This document shows positions 36,208 through 43,734 of a stretch of DNA of 64,000 nucleotides, piece by piece. Source of the DNA: Prochlorococcus marinus str. MIT 9313 (GTDB lineage Bacteria; Cyanobacteriota; Cyanobacteriia; PCC-6307; Cyanobiaceae); contig NC_005071.1 in the NCBI RefSeq assembly GCF_000011485.1, positions 933,347-997,346 of the forward strand, given 5' to 3'. The stretch's first letter is position 1, and each line of letters opens with the position of its first letter. The translations under genes and the position numbers were made by a program. Below the pieces are notes generated by a model. The model ran no database searches. It had not been told where the DNA came from and saw only the letters and a list, made by a program, of their open reading frames with translations.

Positions 36208-36342
36208 GTGCCACCTCGGCAGAAGATTAAAGTTGACGCTGTTGCTGATGTGATAGCTCACAGACTTGAGTTTAATGTACACTCTTATGGTTGGGAAAGT
36301 AGTACGCCAAAAGCAGCAGCCTTTTCTGGAGTATTAAATTAA
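36208..36342 (+). CDS. candidate small protein, 44 aa
   Basis: GTG-started frame whose product (QKIKVDAVADVIAHRLEFN, then SYGWESSTPKAAAF) looks like a folded alpha-helical protein rather than chance. No recognised family and only a weak ribosome binding site. It lies about 200 bases upstream of the prochlorosin precursor. Confidence 0.35.
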   Translation: MPPRQKIKVDAVADVIAHRLEFNVHSYGWESSTPKAAAFSGVLN

Positions 36343-36540
36343 GTAGGTTAAACTAGTCGCCCCCTAAAGCACACGTTCTTCCAAGGACGTCTTCATAGCA
36401 AACCTTATATTCAAACCTTCAAGCGACAGTTGATCCACTCATTATCAAACTGCATGTTGTATTTTTTGTAAAAATTTAAGCCAGTATCGTTCCAGGCGAG
36501 CGCCTGAAGAGACAGGGAAATGAACTAAGCCCTTGTCCTG

Positions 36541-36837
36541 ATGTCAGAAGAACAACTCAAAGCCTTTCTCGAAAAAGTAAAAGCAGACACCAGCCTTCAG
36601 GAGAAGCTCAAAGCTGCAGCCGGTTCCGATGCAGTTCTTGCGATTGCGAAAGCGGCTGGGTTGATGATTTCTGCTGACGACTTGACGAAGGCTCAATCAG
36701 AGATTTCAGATGCAGAGCTGGAAGATGCGGCTGGGGGAGGGGCTCAGGGCCCTGCTTGTTGCGCAGCAATGGAATCTTCGGATACGAGATGCGGCTGGGT
36801 GAGTTGGGTATTGAGTGAGGTCGTACCACCGCAATAG
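36541..36837 (+). CDS. prochlorosin-type lanthipeptide precursor (ProcA)
   Basis: Ribosomal peptide precursor with a Nif11-like leader. The leader MSEEQLKAFLEKVKADTSLQ to ISDAELEDAAGGG matches the ProcA family of MIT9313-type Prochlorococcus and ends in the double-Gly cleavage motif near residues 65-67. The core of about 31 residues holds Cys at 73, 74 and 84 with Ser/Thr at 79, 80, 82, 88 and 92, enough for up to three (methyl)lanthionine rings made by a ProcM-type LanM synthetase and cleaved by a bifunctional ABC exporter. Neither enzyme is in the window, which fits the known habit of scattered precursor genes served by one ProcM. A strong terminator follows at 36911. Confidence 0.9.
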   Translation: MSEEQLKAFLEKVKADTSLQEKLKAAAGSDAVLAIAKAAGLMISADDLTKAQSEISDAELEDAAGGGAQGPACCAAMESSDTRCGWVSWVLSEVVPPQ

Positions 36838-36910
36838 CCATTGATACTTACCATACAGATAAGCGAACCCTAGCTTTGCTTGTATTCAGCCAGTTTACAC
36901 ACTCAACCTC

Positions 36911-36934
36911 CCCCTGCATTGACAGGGGTTTTTT
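36911..36934 (+). terminator. intrinsic terminator of the prochlorosin gene
   Basis: CCCCTG (36911-36916), loop CATTGA, CAGGGG (36923-36928), then six T. A textbook rho-independent terminator 74 bases after the precursor's stop, so the precursor is a monocistronic unit. Confidence 0.85.
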
Positions 36935-37114
36935 ATTGCTTCAATCCCCCCAAAAAGCCCATAAACCTCCATCTAATACCTGACACCATTGCAAACAAAA
37001 CAGCTACAGCTTGCACCCATCCAGTCACCCAATGCATCTACAAAAAATGCAAGGCAGAGCAAATAAAGCCTCAGCATCTTTAGCCCTACATCTGTTTATA
37101 TCTCCTCAACCTAT

Positions 37115-37306
37115 TCACCAAAGTCTTCGATCCCTATCGCCATCAAGGATGCCATTGGCTTTTCCAAATCTCACCGCAACCTGATGCCATTCCTCAGGGA
37201 TTTGATTGAGGCGAAAATCAAACGCAAAGGGCAATCTTTGTTGGTCTGGAGAAACCCTCTTCTTCTTGCTTCTAGCTCTTCTACTGCTCACGAGTCGTTT
37301 AAGCAT
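37115..37306 (-). CDS. hypothetical basic protein, 63 aa
   Basis: Arg/Lys-rich N-terminus (LVSSRRARSKKKRVSPDQQR) then FAFDFRLNQIPEEWHQVAVRFG, which has a protein-like pattern. A plus-strand frame overlaps it at 37184-37414. I favour the minus frame weakly on composition. No family recognised. Confidence 0.35.
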   Translation of the reverse strand: MLKRLVSSRRARSKKKRVSPDQQRLPFAFDFRLNQIPEEWHQVAVRFGKANGILDGDRDRRLW

Positions 37307-37449
37307 GCGACTACCCCAATGAAAATTTGGAGCGCCTTTGATCTTATGGAGATAAAGCTGGCAGAAATGCTCATAGCTCCTGGCGCACCCATCAAGCGTT
37401 GCCGAGAGCTTTAAAAAGGCAGGACTCCATTCCGTGATACTATGTTATT

Positions 37450-37740
37450 TCAGCCTGCCGTAGTGGGTCGCTTCCCATAGATCAACTTAAGGATAAGGAT
37501 TGTCACGTTGAGTGTGAAGGTAATGATATTTGCAATAAGAACAGGAAAAGCATTCGTTTCTATTGCATAGATAATCCAAAACAAGAGACCAGTGATAAAC
37601 ATCAAGAGCATCACTATTGATACATCATCAGCCTTCTTGCTTTTCCATGTCTTTATGACCTGAGGTATGAATGCAATGGTCGTTAATGCAGCAGCTATAA
37701 AGCCGAAGGTGTTAGGAGTTATGAGTTGATCAATGCCCAT
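37450..37740 (-). CDS. SemiSWEET sugar transporter, 96 aa
   Basis: Three-helix half-transporter of the MtN3/PQ-loop family that dimerises to move sugars. The PQ motif is clear in TTIAFIPQVIKTWKSKKADDVSI, followed by helix 2 (MLLMFITGLLFWIIYAI) and helix 3 (PVLIANIITFTLNVTILILKLIYG). The length of 96 aa is right for a SemiSWEET. The substrate is probably a disaccharide or glucose, as in other bacterial members, but no residue here proves it. Single gene. Confidence 0.88.
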   Translation of the reverse strand: MGIDQLITPNTFGFIAAALTTIAFIPQVIKTWKSKKADDVSIVMLLMFITGLLFWIIYAIETNAFPVLIANIITFTLNVTILILKLIYGKRPTTAG

Positions 37741-38048
37741 TTAGAACTCTAAGAATTAGTTTCTAGAGAATGGTTCTCTCAGTGTAATTGCACAGCAGCT
37801 TTGTCTATCTAGAGAGGCATACCCCAGTAGCTTTTGGGAGTGCTTTAGCAAGACGCTCCTTGCTTAGGCGCTACTTTTCAAAAAACCCTTTATCGGCTGT
37901 GCTCAAGCAAAAACGCCAACAGCTGTTCATATGACGGAGCGAGTGGTGCTTTGTTTCGATAAGGAATTGGATGATTGTTGCTTCCTTGTGTATTTGCTTA
38001 GTCCAGGGAAAGCCATGCGTGACGCAATGGCTCTCCGCTCTGTGACCT
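37741..38048. other. spacer with one doubtful frame
   Basis: A 56-codon plus-strand frame (37931-38101) overlaps the 3' end of the next minus-strand gene; not convincing. Nothing else recognised. Confidence 0.35.
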
Positions 38049-38249
38049 TCAGCTTTTCGAACTGCTCCTTCTTTGCTGGAGGTAACGACCTAAAGGCTTG
38101 AGGGGAAATGCCTTGGCCTCCAACTCATTCATCAGAGCCTGAGGCGTTAGGGCCTGGGAGTCGATGTGCTCCACAATGTCACGCGCCAGCTTCTTGTCGA
38201 GGTTGTTGATCTCCTCAATGGCTGCAAGCAACCCATCAGCGATCGACAC
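38049..38249 (-). CDS. small helical protein, 66 aa
   Basis: Helical and acidic N-terminal half (IADGLLAAIEEINNLDKKLARDIVEHID) and a Pro/Arg-rich C-terminus with GRYLQQRRSSS. It overlaps the preceding gene by 14 bases on the same strand, indicating a two-gene unit. No family recognised. Confidence 0.5.
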   Translation of the reverse strand: MSIADGLLAAIEEINNLDKKLARDIVEHIDSQALTPQALMNELEAKAFPLKPLGRYLQQRRSSSKS

Positions 38250-38511
38250 CTACCACCTCCTTGGCGACCTCACACCGAGCAATCCGTGCCTTCTTCGCCT
38301 GATCCATTGCAAGGTGGAAGGTCTGAATGAATGCCCGCAGAGCCTCAACCAAGGCAAACCCATAGAACACGCCCCAAAAACCGTTCCCCTCAAAAGCCTC
38401 TTCTAGAGCTTCTCCTGCGTTCTCGAGCTCCTTAAGCACATGGCCATAACCATGGAGGATCTTGCGTAGCTCAGCCTTTTGGCGCAGGTTGAGATCCATC
38501 TTCTCCTGCAA
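38236..38511 (-). CDS. hypothetical helical protein, possibly 5'-truncated, 91 aa
   Basis: Helical protein (LNLRQKAELRKILHGYGHVLKELENAGEALEEAFEG, then a hydrophobic FWGVFYGFALVEALRAFIQTF). The start used is a TTG at 38511. In the same frame, coding-like sequence continues upstream for about 40 codons (KRKVGRQKAHIFQLQAERVD) until a TGA with no ATG or GTG, so the original gene may have been longer and lost its 5' end. It overlaps the next small gene by 14 bases. Family not recognised. Confidence 0.5.
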   Translation of the reverse strand: MQEKMDLNLRQKAELRKILHGYGHVLKELENAGEALEEAFEGNGFWGVFYGFALVEALRAFIQTFHLAMDQAKKARIARCEVAKEVVGVDR

Positions 38512-38799
38512 ATCAACTCGTTCAGCTTGGAGCTGAAAGATATGCGCCTTTTGACGACCGACTTTTCGCTTGTATTGGCACGAGCTCTGTTGAGCTAATG
38601 AGCCTCGTCGAAGAGTCGGTTGTAGAGCTTCAGGGCATCACCACCGAGGTGGCGGGGTAACGATTGCGAGTGATTTGAACAGGAGCCATAGACGCAGGGC
38701 CAATTCGTTGAGAATGGTAGCTCAGATATGTCTACACCTTGAGCACACTTTGGCGTTATTAATTCGACACTCTGTAGCTCTACTGGCTATGCTGGGGCC

Positions 38800-38958
38800 A
38801 TGCCAAGCGTCAAGCCCCGTGTTGGCTGGATCATTGATCCAGAGCTGCTCTCCTTGTTAAAGGAACTGGCGGATAAGAGCGGCAGAACAGTTCCGAAGGA
38901 AGCCGAACAGGCGATCAAGAATTGGCTACAACTCCACGGCAATCTCCCTCAGGATTAA
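38800..38958 (+). CDS. ribbon-helix-helix-like small protein, 52 aa
   Basis: ATG-started frame. The pattern RVGWIIDPELLSLLKELADKSGRTVPKEAEQAIKNWLQ resembles the strand-helix-helix of CopG/Arc-type DNA-binding proteins: a short beta strand, helix A, a turn at SGRT, and helix B. No toxin partner is adjacent. Short enough to be overlooked. Function as an autoregulator is inference from the fold. Confidence 0.5.
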   Translation: MPSVKPRVGWIIDPELLSLLKELADKSGRTVPKEAEQAIKNWLQLHGNLPQD

Positions 38959-39115
38959 TTTCAGTCATCTGATCAGGGCTTCCAGACCTGATCTGTAGGC
39001 AGGAATGGCTTGAAATGCCATTCGCTGACCATTAAGCCCCCCTTTGTGGAAGAGCAAATGGAAAGCTGCAACCAGCAATCAAGAGCTGAATGATCACTGA
39101 CCACAAGATCATCTT

Positions 39116-39158
39116 CTTGCACACCTCTGGCCATGCGAGCTCATCAGAGGTGTGCAAG
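39116..39158. repeat. 14-bp perfect inverted repeat
   Basis: CTTGCACACCTCTG at 39116-39129 is the exact complement of 39145-39158, with a 15-base loop that includes GAGCTC. It ends 26 bases before the start of the small membrane protein gene at 39185. No T-run on either strand. It would form a very stable 5' UTR hairpin. Confidence 0.8.
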
Positions 39159-39184
39159 GCTGCCGGGATGGACATGTGATCTAG

Positions 39185-39463
39185 ATGGAGACGCACACTG
39201 CTCTACTCACGTTGATCTCAATGGCGGTGTTGGTTGGCCTTGGTGTTGGCTATTTGGCAAAAACTGCGCTGTTCAAGAACGGTCCAATCGAGAGAGGTCC
39301 ACTCGGGCAAATGAAGGCAGGAGGGCTGTTTGACTTTGGAACTGGGACAAAGGTCAGCTCTAAACGAAACCCTCCCAATCAACCGAAGATCAGTCAGGAC
39401 GAGACAATCAAAGCGCGATTGGAGAAGACCTTTGCTGATAGCGCATCAGGAATGGACGACTGA
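39185..39463 (+). CDS. single-pass membrane protein, 92 aa
   Basis: N-terminal membrane helix (ALLTLISMAVLVGLGVGYLA) then a soluble tail with Gly/Pro-rich middle (GPLGQMKAGGLFDFGTGTKVSSKRNPPNQP) and a charged helix at the end. Protein-like and monocistronic. A strong hairpin precedes the start. No family recognised. Confidence 0.6.
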   Translation: METHTALLTLISMAVLVGLGVGYLAKTALFKNGPIERGPLGQMKAGGLFDFGTGTKVSSKRNPPNQPKISQDETIKARLEKTFADSASGMDD

Positions 39464-39597
39464 GAATGACTGTGGTGCAATGAATTACCAAGCATTATAG
39501 AGAAGTCATCGTTCTCGCATGACCCAATTTCTGGTGTAGCAAAGACATCAAAGTAATGGCAAAGCAAAACTCTCCTTGATTAGTATTTTAATAAGTC

Positions 39598-39885
39598 TTG
39601 GTTTTAACAAGTCTTGGTTATCAGTGGTTGAACGGAGACCGCTCTTGGATGTTTGGGTTGAACGCAGATAATGACAGCAGGCCGGTGAATACAGGCGATG
39701 TTGATACTTATATCAAGGGAGCTAACTCCGTTAGTGATAACCATGATGTCTTCTTCTCGTATGTTGCATCAGGACTAGAAGCTTTCAGTAACAGCTGGAA
39801 TTTCAATGCCTATGCACAAGTTTTAATCACTGACGTCGAAATTGCTTCAATCCTAAAAATCCCTGGAGAAATTCACATCATTTGA
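39598..39885 (+). pseudogene. fragment of an inverse-autotransporter-like beta-barrel
   Basis: The 95 residues read as part of an outer-membrane barrel: LTSLGYQWLNGDRSWMFGLNADNDSRPVNTGD, DVFFSYVASGLEAFSNSWNFNAYAQV. The alternating aromatic/polar strands and the Y-W-GxNxxxDxR pattern resemble the inverse autotransporter beta domain (PF11924). There is no signal peptide, no start ATG and no rest of the barrel, and the 3' end overlaps the aapP stop. It is most likely a truncated remnant. Confidence 0.5.
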
Positions 39886-40613
39886 TTGAGAAAACGACGG
39901 CTGCGCTCTTCACGAGCATTCGCGAAAAACTCATCTGGTGATGAGGTCTCCACAACCTTGCCCTCATCCATAAACAACACCCGATCTGCCACCTCACGGG
40001 CGAAGCCCATCTCATGGGTGACAACCACCATGGTCATCCCATCATTCGCTAGCGACCGCATCGCATCAAGAACCTCCTTGACCCGTTCCGGATCGAGAGC
40101 GCTTGTCGGTTCATCAAAAAGCATGATTTCAGGTTGTAGTGCGAGTGCACGAGCAATGGCTACTCGTTGTTGCTGCCCTCCACTCAGCTGGCCAGGGTAT
40201 TTACCTGCCTGCTCGGCAATTCCCATCTGAGTTAATAAATCATTAGCGCGTGCCTCCGCCTCCTTTCGAGGCCGACGTTGCACACGAATCGGTGCAAGGG
40301 TGATGTTGTCGAGGATGGATAGATGTGGGAAGAGATTGAATTGTTGAAACACCATGCCCACACGTTTACGGATACGTCGTATCTGATGTTCATCGTGGTC
40401 TGCATCTAAGGGGATACCAAGCACTTCAAGTCGCCCTTCATCAAGCGACTCGAGTCCATTGAAGGTTCGAATCAAGGTGCTTTTACCAGAACCAGAAGGA
40501 CCCATTACGACCAAAACTTCTCCGCTTTCAACATGCAACGACACCTCATCAAGAGCTCGCTGATGATCACCAAAGGATTTAACAAGGCCTGTGGCTTGAA
40601 TGGCTGGAATCAT
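39873..40613 (-). CDS. aapP: polar amino-acid ABC transporter ATPase
   Basis: ATP-binding subunit of a polar amino-acid importer (GlnQ/AapP/BgtA type). Walker A GPSGSGKST at residues 38-46, Q-loop FQQFNLFPH, signature LSGGQQQRVAIARAL, Walker B IMLFDEPTSALDP and the switch His in VVVTHEMGF are all intact. At 246 aa it has normal length. Its start overlaps the permease stop by four bases (ATGA). It energises uptake of amino acids with the permeases AapM and AapQ and the binding protein AapJ encoded upstream. Confidence 0.93.
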   Translation of the reverse strand: MIPAIQATGLVKSFGDHQRALDEVSLHVESGEVLVVMGPSGSGKSTLIRTFNGLESLDEGRLEVLGIPLDADHDEHQIRRIRKRVGMVFQQFNLFPHLSILDNITLAPIRVQRRPRKEAEARANDLLTQMGIAEQAGKYPGQLSGGQQQRVAIARALALQPEIMLFDEPTSALDPERVKEVLDAMRSLANDGMTMVVVTHEMGFAREVADRVLFMDEGKVVETSSPDEFFANAREERSRRFLNQMM

Positions 40614-41638
40614 TGCTTTGAAGTCGCAGACCTTGTGGGGCTCAGTTGATGTTCAAGATGACGGGCAAGTAAGGCCATAGCAGTGCAAACCAACCAGTAA
40701 ACCCCTGCTAGCCACACATACACCTCCAGATACCGACCAATGAAATCAGGGTTGGCCAACAGGCTGCGACTGATCCCCAGGAGTTCCACCAAACCCAAGA
40801 TGGCCATCAGGCTGGTGTTCTGAAGCAATCCAACTGCTTGGTTGGTCAGGGCCGGTAGAGCTGTACGAAGTGCCTGCGGCAACACCACAAGTTGAATTAT
40901 TTGCTTAGGACTCAGGCCCAGCACAGCAGCAGCTTCACGCTGGGTTCGTGGGATCGCTTGCAATCCACCGCGCACGTCTTCAGCAATGTATGCAGCAGCA
41001 AATAATGCGAAGGCCAATACAGCGCGCAGGACTCGATTGACTTCTAGATGCATGGGAAGGAAAAGGGGAATCAACAGCTGACCAAAAAACAACACTGCGA
41101 TTAGAGGAACAGCCCGCATCACGTCGATATAGACGCTGCAACTTCGTTGGATCACGGCCAGCCTGGTTTGACGCCCGAGTGCCAAAAGGATGCCCAGCGG
41201 TAGAGCAAGAGCACCGCTGCAGGCGGTTAGCAGCAGGGTGAGGGTTAGGCCACCCCATGCATGAGAAGGGATCGGCAGTAAACCGAGGCCACCAGCAAGA
41301 AGAACCACACCACAGGGCACCATCGCAATCCATACCAAAGGCAAGGCCTTCCGAATCCAACCCCGACGTGGCCCTAACAGCGTTAAAAAGGTGAGGCCTA
41401 TCAGCAGCGCAATCCAAAGAAATGGGCGCCAACGTTGATGAGGTGGATAGCTACCAAAGGCATACAGCGGAAGGTTTTGGCTAACGACTTGCCAATCCGC
41501 ATCAACAAAAAGCCAATGCAGGGTTGTGGTCGCAACCCAACCAAGCAGGGCAAGCAGCAAAACAGTCATCAAGCCATCCAGAGGGGTGGCCAATAGGTGC
41601 CGTTTCAGACGTTTAAAAGGGCTTGGCCCAGACTGCAT
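40610..41638 (-). CDS. aapM: polar amino-acid ABC transporter permease AapM-like
   Basis: Inner-membrane permease, 342 aa. Several membrane helices; the ATPase-coupling EAA loop reads REAAAVLGLSPKQIIQLVVLPQALRTALPALTNQ. The RxVPLIAVLFFGQLLIPLF segment is typical of the HisM/AapM group. It is followed by aapP with a four-base overlap. The substrate should be neutral or polar amino acids, as for Nat/Aap systems of cyanobacteria; this is by homology. Confidence 0.88.
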   Translation of the reverse strand: MQSGPSPFKRLKRHLLATPLDGLMTVLLLALLGWVATTTLHWLFVDADWQVVSQNLPLYAFGSYPPHQRWRPFLWIALLIGLTFLTLLGPRRGWIRKALPLVWIAMVPCGVVLLAGGLGLLPIPSHAWGGLTLTLLLTACSGALALPLGILLALGRQTRLAVIQRSCSVYIDVMRAVPLIAVLFFGQLLIPLFLPMHLEVNRVLRAVLAFALFAAAYIAEDVRGGLQAIPRTQREAAAVLGLSPKQIIQLVVLPQALRTALPALTNQAVGLLQNTSLMAILGLVELLGISRSLLANPDFIGRYLEVYVWLAGVYWLVCTAMALLARHLEHQLSPTRSATSKQ

Positions 41639-41869
41639 CAGGATTTAGCAGGTGTACTCAGGAGAACTAGAAACTCAATTCGGACCACTTCTCTTGGGAT
41701 AGAAACGATCAAGGGACAGGCTCAAACGCATAGGCCATCGATGCAGATCATCAACGTAAGCCCATTTGTACATCCTGTTGAAACAGAGGTTCTGTTGCCC
41801 TTGTTGAGCCAAGCATGGACAGAAGCAAAAGCCATTTCTATTGCTTAGAGATCAACCAAGATCTAGGCA

Positions 41870-42106
41870 ATGGAGAGAGCTGAATTCGCTGAAATCTTTG
41901 CCAAGGCAACGGTGCTGAATTTCGCACTCTTGACCTTCTGGCTGATTGCTTTCATACGGCATCGTGAATGGGGCTACCGCTGGCATTCACGATGGTTCAT
42001 CGATCTCAGCAAGAGAAGCTTTGACCGCCTCCACTATGGCGGAATGATGCTTTACGAAATCATGATCATCCTCTTCTGCTTGACACCTGCTTTGGTACTT
42101 AGGTGA
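41870..42106 (+). CDS. DUF6868-like small membrane protein, 78 aa
   Basis: Two membrane helices (TVLNFALLTFWLIAFI and GGMMLYEIMIILFCLTPALVL) flank a central segment WGYRWHSRWFIDLSKRSFDRLHYGGM. The W-x-YRxHxxWF and FDxxHYxGM pattern matches the DUF6868 family of bacterial small membrane proteins as I remember it. It is encoded opposite to the amino-acid transporter genes that surround it. Function unknown. Confidence 0.65.
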   Translation: MERAEFAEIFAKATVLNFALLTFWLIAFIRHREWGYRWHSRWFIDLSKRSFDRLHYGGMMLYEIMIILFCLTPALVLR

Positions 42107-42160
42107 GGTTAATGATCATTTTGGCTTCTGCATTGCCTCGGAGTGCATTGTCTACAGCTA

Positions 42161-42181
42161 AGTAGTAGTAGTAGTAGTAGT
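42161..42181. repeat. (AGT)7 microsatellite
   Basis: Seven perfect AGT triplets in the spacer between convergent genes. Potentially length-variable between strains. Confidence 0.85.
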
Positions 42182-42249
42182 GCAAACATTGAAGGATTCA
42201 ATGCATCCCTATGGGAATGTTGAGATCTCAGCTTATTAATCGAGACTGG

Positions 42250-42285
42250 TCTCATTGGCGATATTTGATGATGTCGCCAATGAGA
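42250..42285. repeat. 12-bp perfect hairpin between convergent genes
   Basis: TCTCATTGGCGA at 42250-42261 pairs exactly with 42274-42285 across a 12-base loop; two further pairs (one wobble) extend the stem. It lies nine bases beyond the HdeD-like stop codon and downstream of the DUF6868 gene. No T-run, but its position fits a bidirectional transcript-end structure. Confidence 0.7.
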
Positions 42286-42293
42286 TCCACTTG

Positions 42294-42812
42294 CTAAGTG
42301 GTCTCAGCAGGCTTAGGGCCCCTCAGCAGGTTGATTGCAGATAGGAACAATGCTGCCCCGAATAATGTTCCCAGAGCCCAAATGCTGTCTGATGGCCATT
42401 CAATAACAAGTAAGAGGCCGAAGATTGCAGTGATCACTCCATCGAAGACCACCAATCCACCTAAAGGGCTTGGAGATGCTGCACCTCCAGCCAATTCCAT
42501 CAAGCCTTCTATGAGAAGCAAGACCCCTGCAAACAAGGTAAGGCTAATTTCACTATCGACCGGGTCGATCAAAATCCAAAGAGCAGCTGCGATATAAAGC
42601 ACGCCACTGAAGCCTCTAAACACTTTGCCCTGCAAGCCCGCTTCACCGCCAAGACGCAATAATTGGCCAATGCCTGCGGCACAGGCAGCCCCCCCGAGGG
42701 CAATGGTTAGCAAGGTGGCCGAGGCAAAAGGCAAAAGGATGGCAATGGCAGCTGCAATAAACAAGAGCACTGCTGCGATGCGCCGTTGAAGTAAAGAATC
42801 CATGAAAAACAA
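42294..42812 (-). CDS. HdeD-family membrane protein, 172 aa
   Basis: HdeD/DUF308 protein with six short membrane helices arranged in repeated pairs (IAAVLLFIAAAIAILLPFA, LLTIALGGAACAAGIGQLL, LYIAAALWILIDP, LTLFAGVLLLIEGLMEL, VVFDGVITAIFGLLLVIEW). The DUF308 repeat with Glu/Asp in membrane segments is present. In E. coli HdeD aids acid resistance; here the role is unknown. It lies 20 bases downstream of aapQ on the same strand, so it may be co-transcribed with the amino-acid transporter. Confidence 0.82.
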   Translation of the reverse strand: MFFMDSLLQRRIAAVLLFIAAAIAILLPFASATLLTIALGGAACAAGIGQLLRLGGEAGLQGKVFRGFSGVLYIAAALWILIDPVDSEISLTLFAGVLLLIEGLMELAGGAASPSPLGGLVVFDGVITAIFGLLLVIEWPSDSIWALGTLFGAALFLSAINLLRGPKPAETT

Positions 42813-42832
42813 AAACCTAATTGAGCTTAAGG

Positions 42833-43726
42833 CTATTGCTGGGATCTGATCACAATCCGATTGAGAACTTCCATCCCTCCAGTGATCAGAAGGTTAAGCA
42901 GCAAAAAACTGATTAACAACAAGAAGAATCCTTCAATCGCTCTGCCGGTCTGTGTGATTGTCGTATCACTTACCGCATAGACATCGGCATAACCTACGGC
43001 GATCGCCAATGTGCTGTTTTTGGCCAAGTTGAGATATTGGCTTGTCAGGCCAGGCAGGATGGCTGGTAAAGCTTGAGGTAACACCACCCGACGTAACCCA
43101 AAACGTTCTGGTAAACCAAGACTGCGAAACGCTTCCCATTGACCACTCGGAACAGAATTCAATCCACCGCGGACAATTTCAGCAATCGATGCTGCTGTGA
43201 AGACGCTTAGGCCCACTAATAAAGCCGAAAATTCAACGCTCAGATGTAGGCCAAGCAATTCGATGCCTTGGTTCGAGACACGTATCAAGGCTCCTAATGG
43301 CGCCAAGGGGGTCCCGGAAAGGCTTAAGAAAGCAACGAAATACCAAAACAACAGCTGAAGCAACAGAGGGATCTGCCGGATCAAGGCCACATATCCGCTC
43401 GACATTGCTCGCAACAGCAGATTGCGGCTACTTCTGGCAGCGCCTGCAAGCACTCCAATCACCGTGGCCAGAATAAGGCCGCAAAGGATGACCTTGAGGC
43501 TGTTTAGCCAGCCCATGCAAAGAGCCCAGGCATAACTATCCGAAGGCCTATAAGACAGCGGATGTTCAGCTAGAGCAAAGCCTGCAGGTCGTCCTAACCA
43601 AAGAAAGCTGAGCCCCATGTCCGTGCGGATCAGATTCACAGCGAGATTGTTGATCAACACGCCAAGAATGGTCAGCAGAGCGAGAGCGACGCCAACTTGC
43701 AAGCAAAAGTGCTGCGAGCGTTTCAT
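42833..43726 (-). CDS. aapQ: polar amino-acid ABC transporter permease AapQ-like
   Basis: Permease of the HisQ/AapQ group, 297 aa. N-terminal membrane anchor, a periplasmic loop, then the core helices. Coupling loop is WEAFRSLGLPERFGLRRVVLPQALPAILPGLTSQY; RQIPLLLQLLFWYFVAFLSL is the typical QLLFW motif. The ATG is preceded directly by eight C residues on its own strand and no Shine-Dalgarno sequence, so initiation may depend on the upstream aapJ. The second permease gene is separated from it by an HdeD-like gene and an opposite-strand gene. Confidence 0.88.
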   Translation of the reverse strand: MKRSQHFCLQVGVALALLTILGVLINNLAVNLIRTDMGLSFLWLGRPAGFALAEHPLSYRPSDSYAWALCMGWLNSLKVILCGLILATVIGVLAGAARSSRNLLLRAMSSGYVALIRQIPLLLQLLFWYFVAFLSLSGTPLAPLGALIRVSNQGIELLGLHLSVEFSALLVGLSVFTAASIAEIVRGGLNSVPSGQWEAFRSLGLPERFGLRRVVLPQALPAILPGLTSQYLNLAKNSTLAIAVGYADVYAVSDTTITQTGRAIEGFFLLLISFLLLNLLITGGMEVLNRIVIRSQQ

Positions 43727-43734
43727 GGGGGGGG

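Noticed and set aside
36880-37083. 67-aa plus-strand frame after the prochlorosin gene
   Set aside because: It spans the intrinsic terminator at 36911-36934, so it would not be transcribed from the precursor's promoter.
37931-38101. 56-codon ATG frame
   Set aside because: Overlaps the 3' end of a better minus-strand gene and has no recognisable feature.
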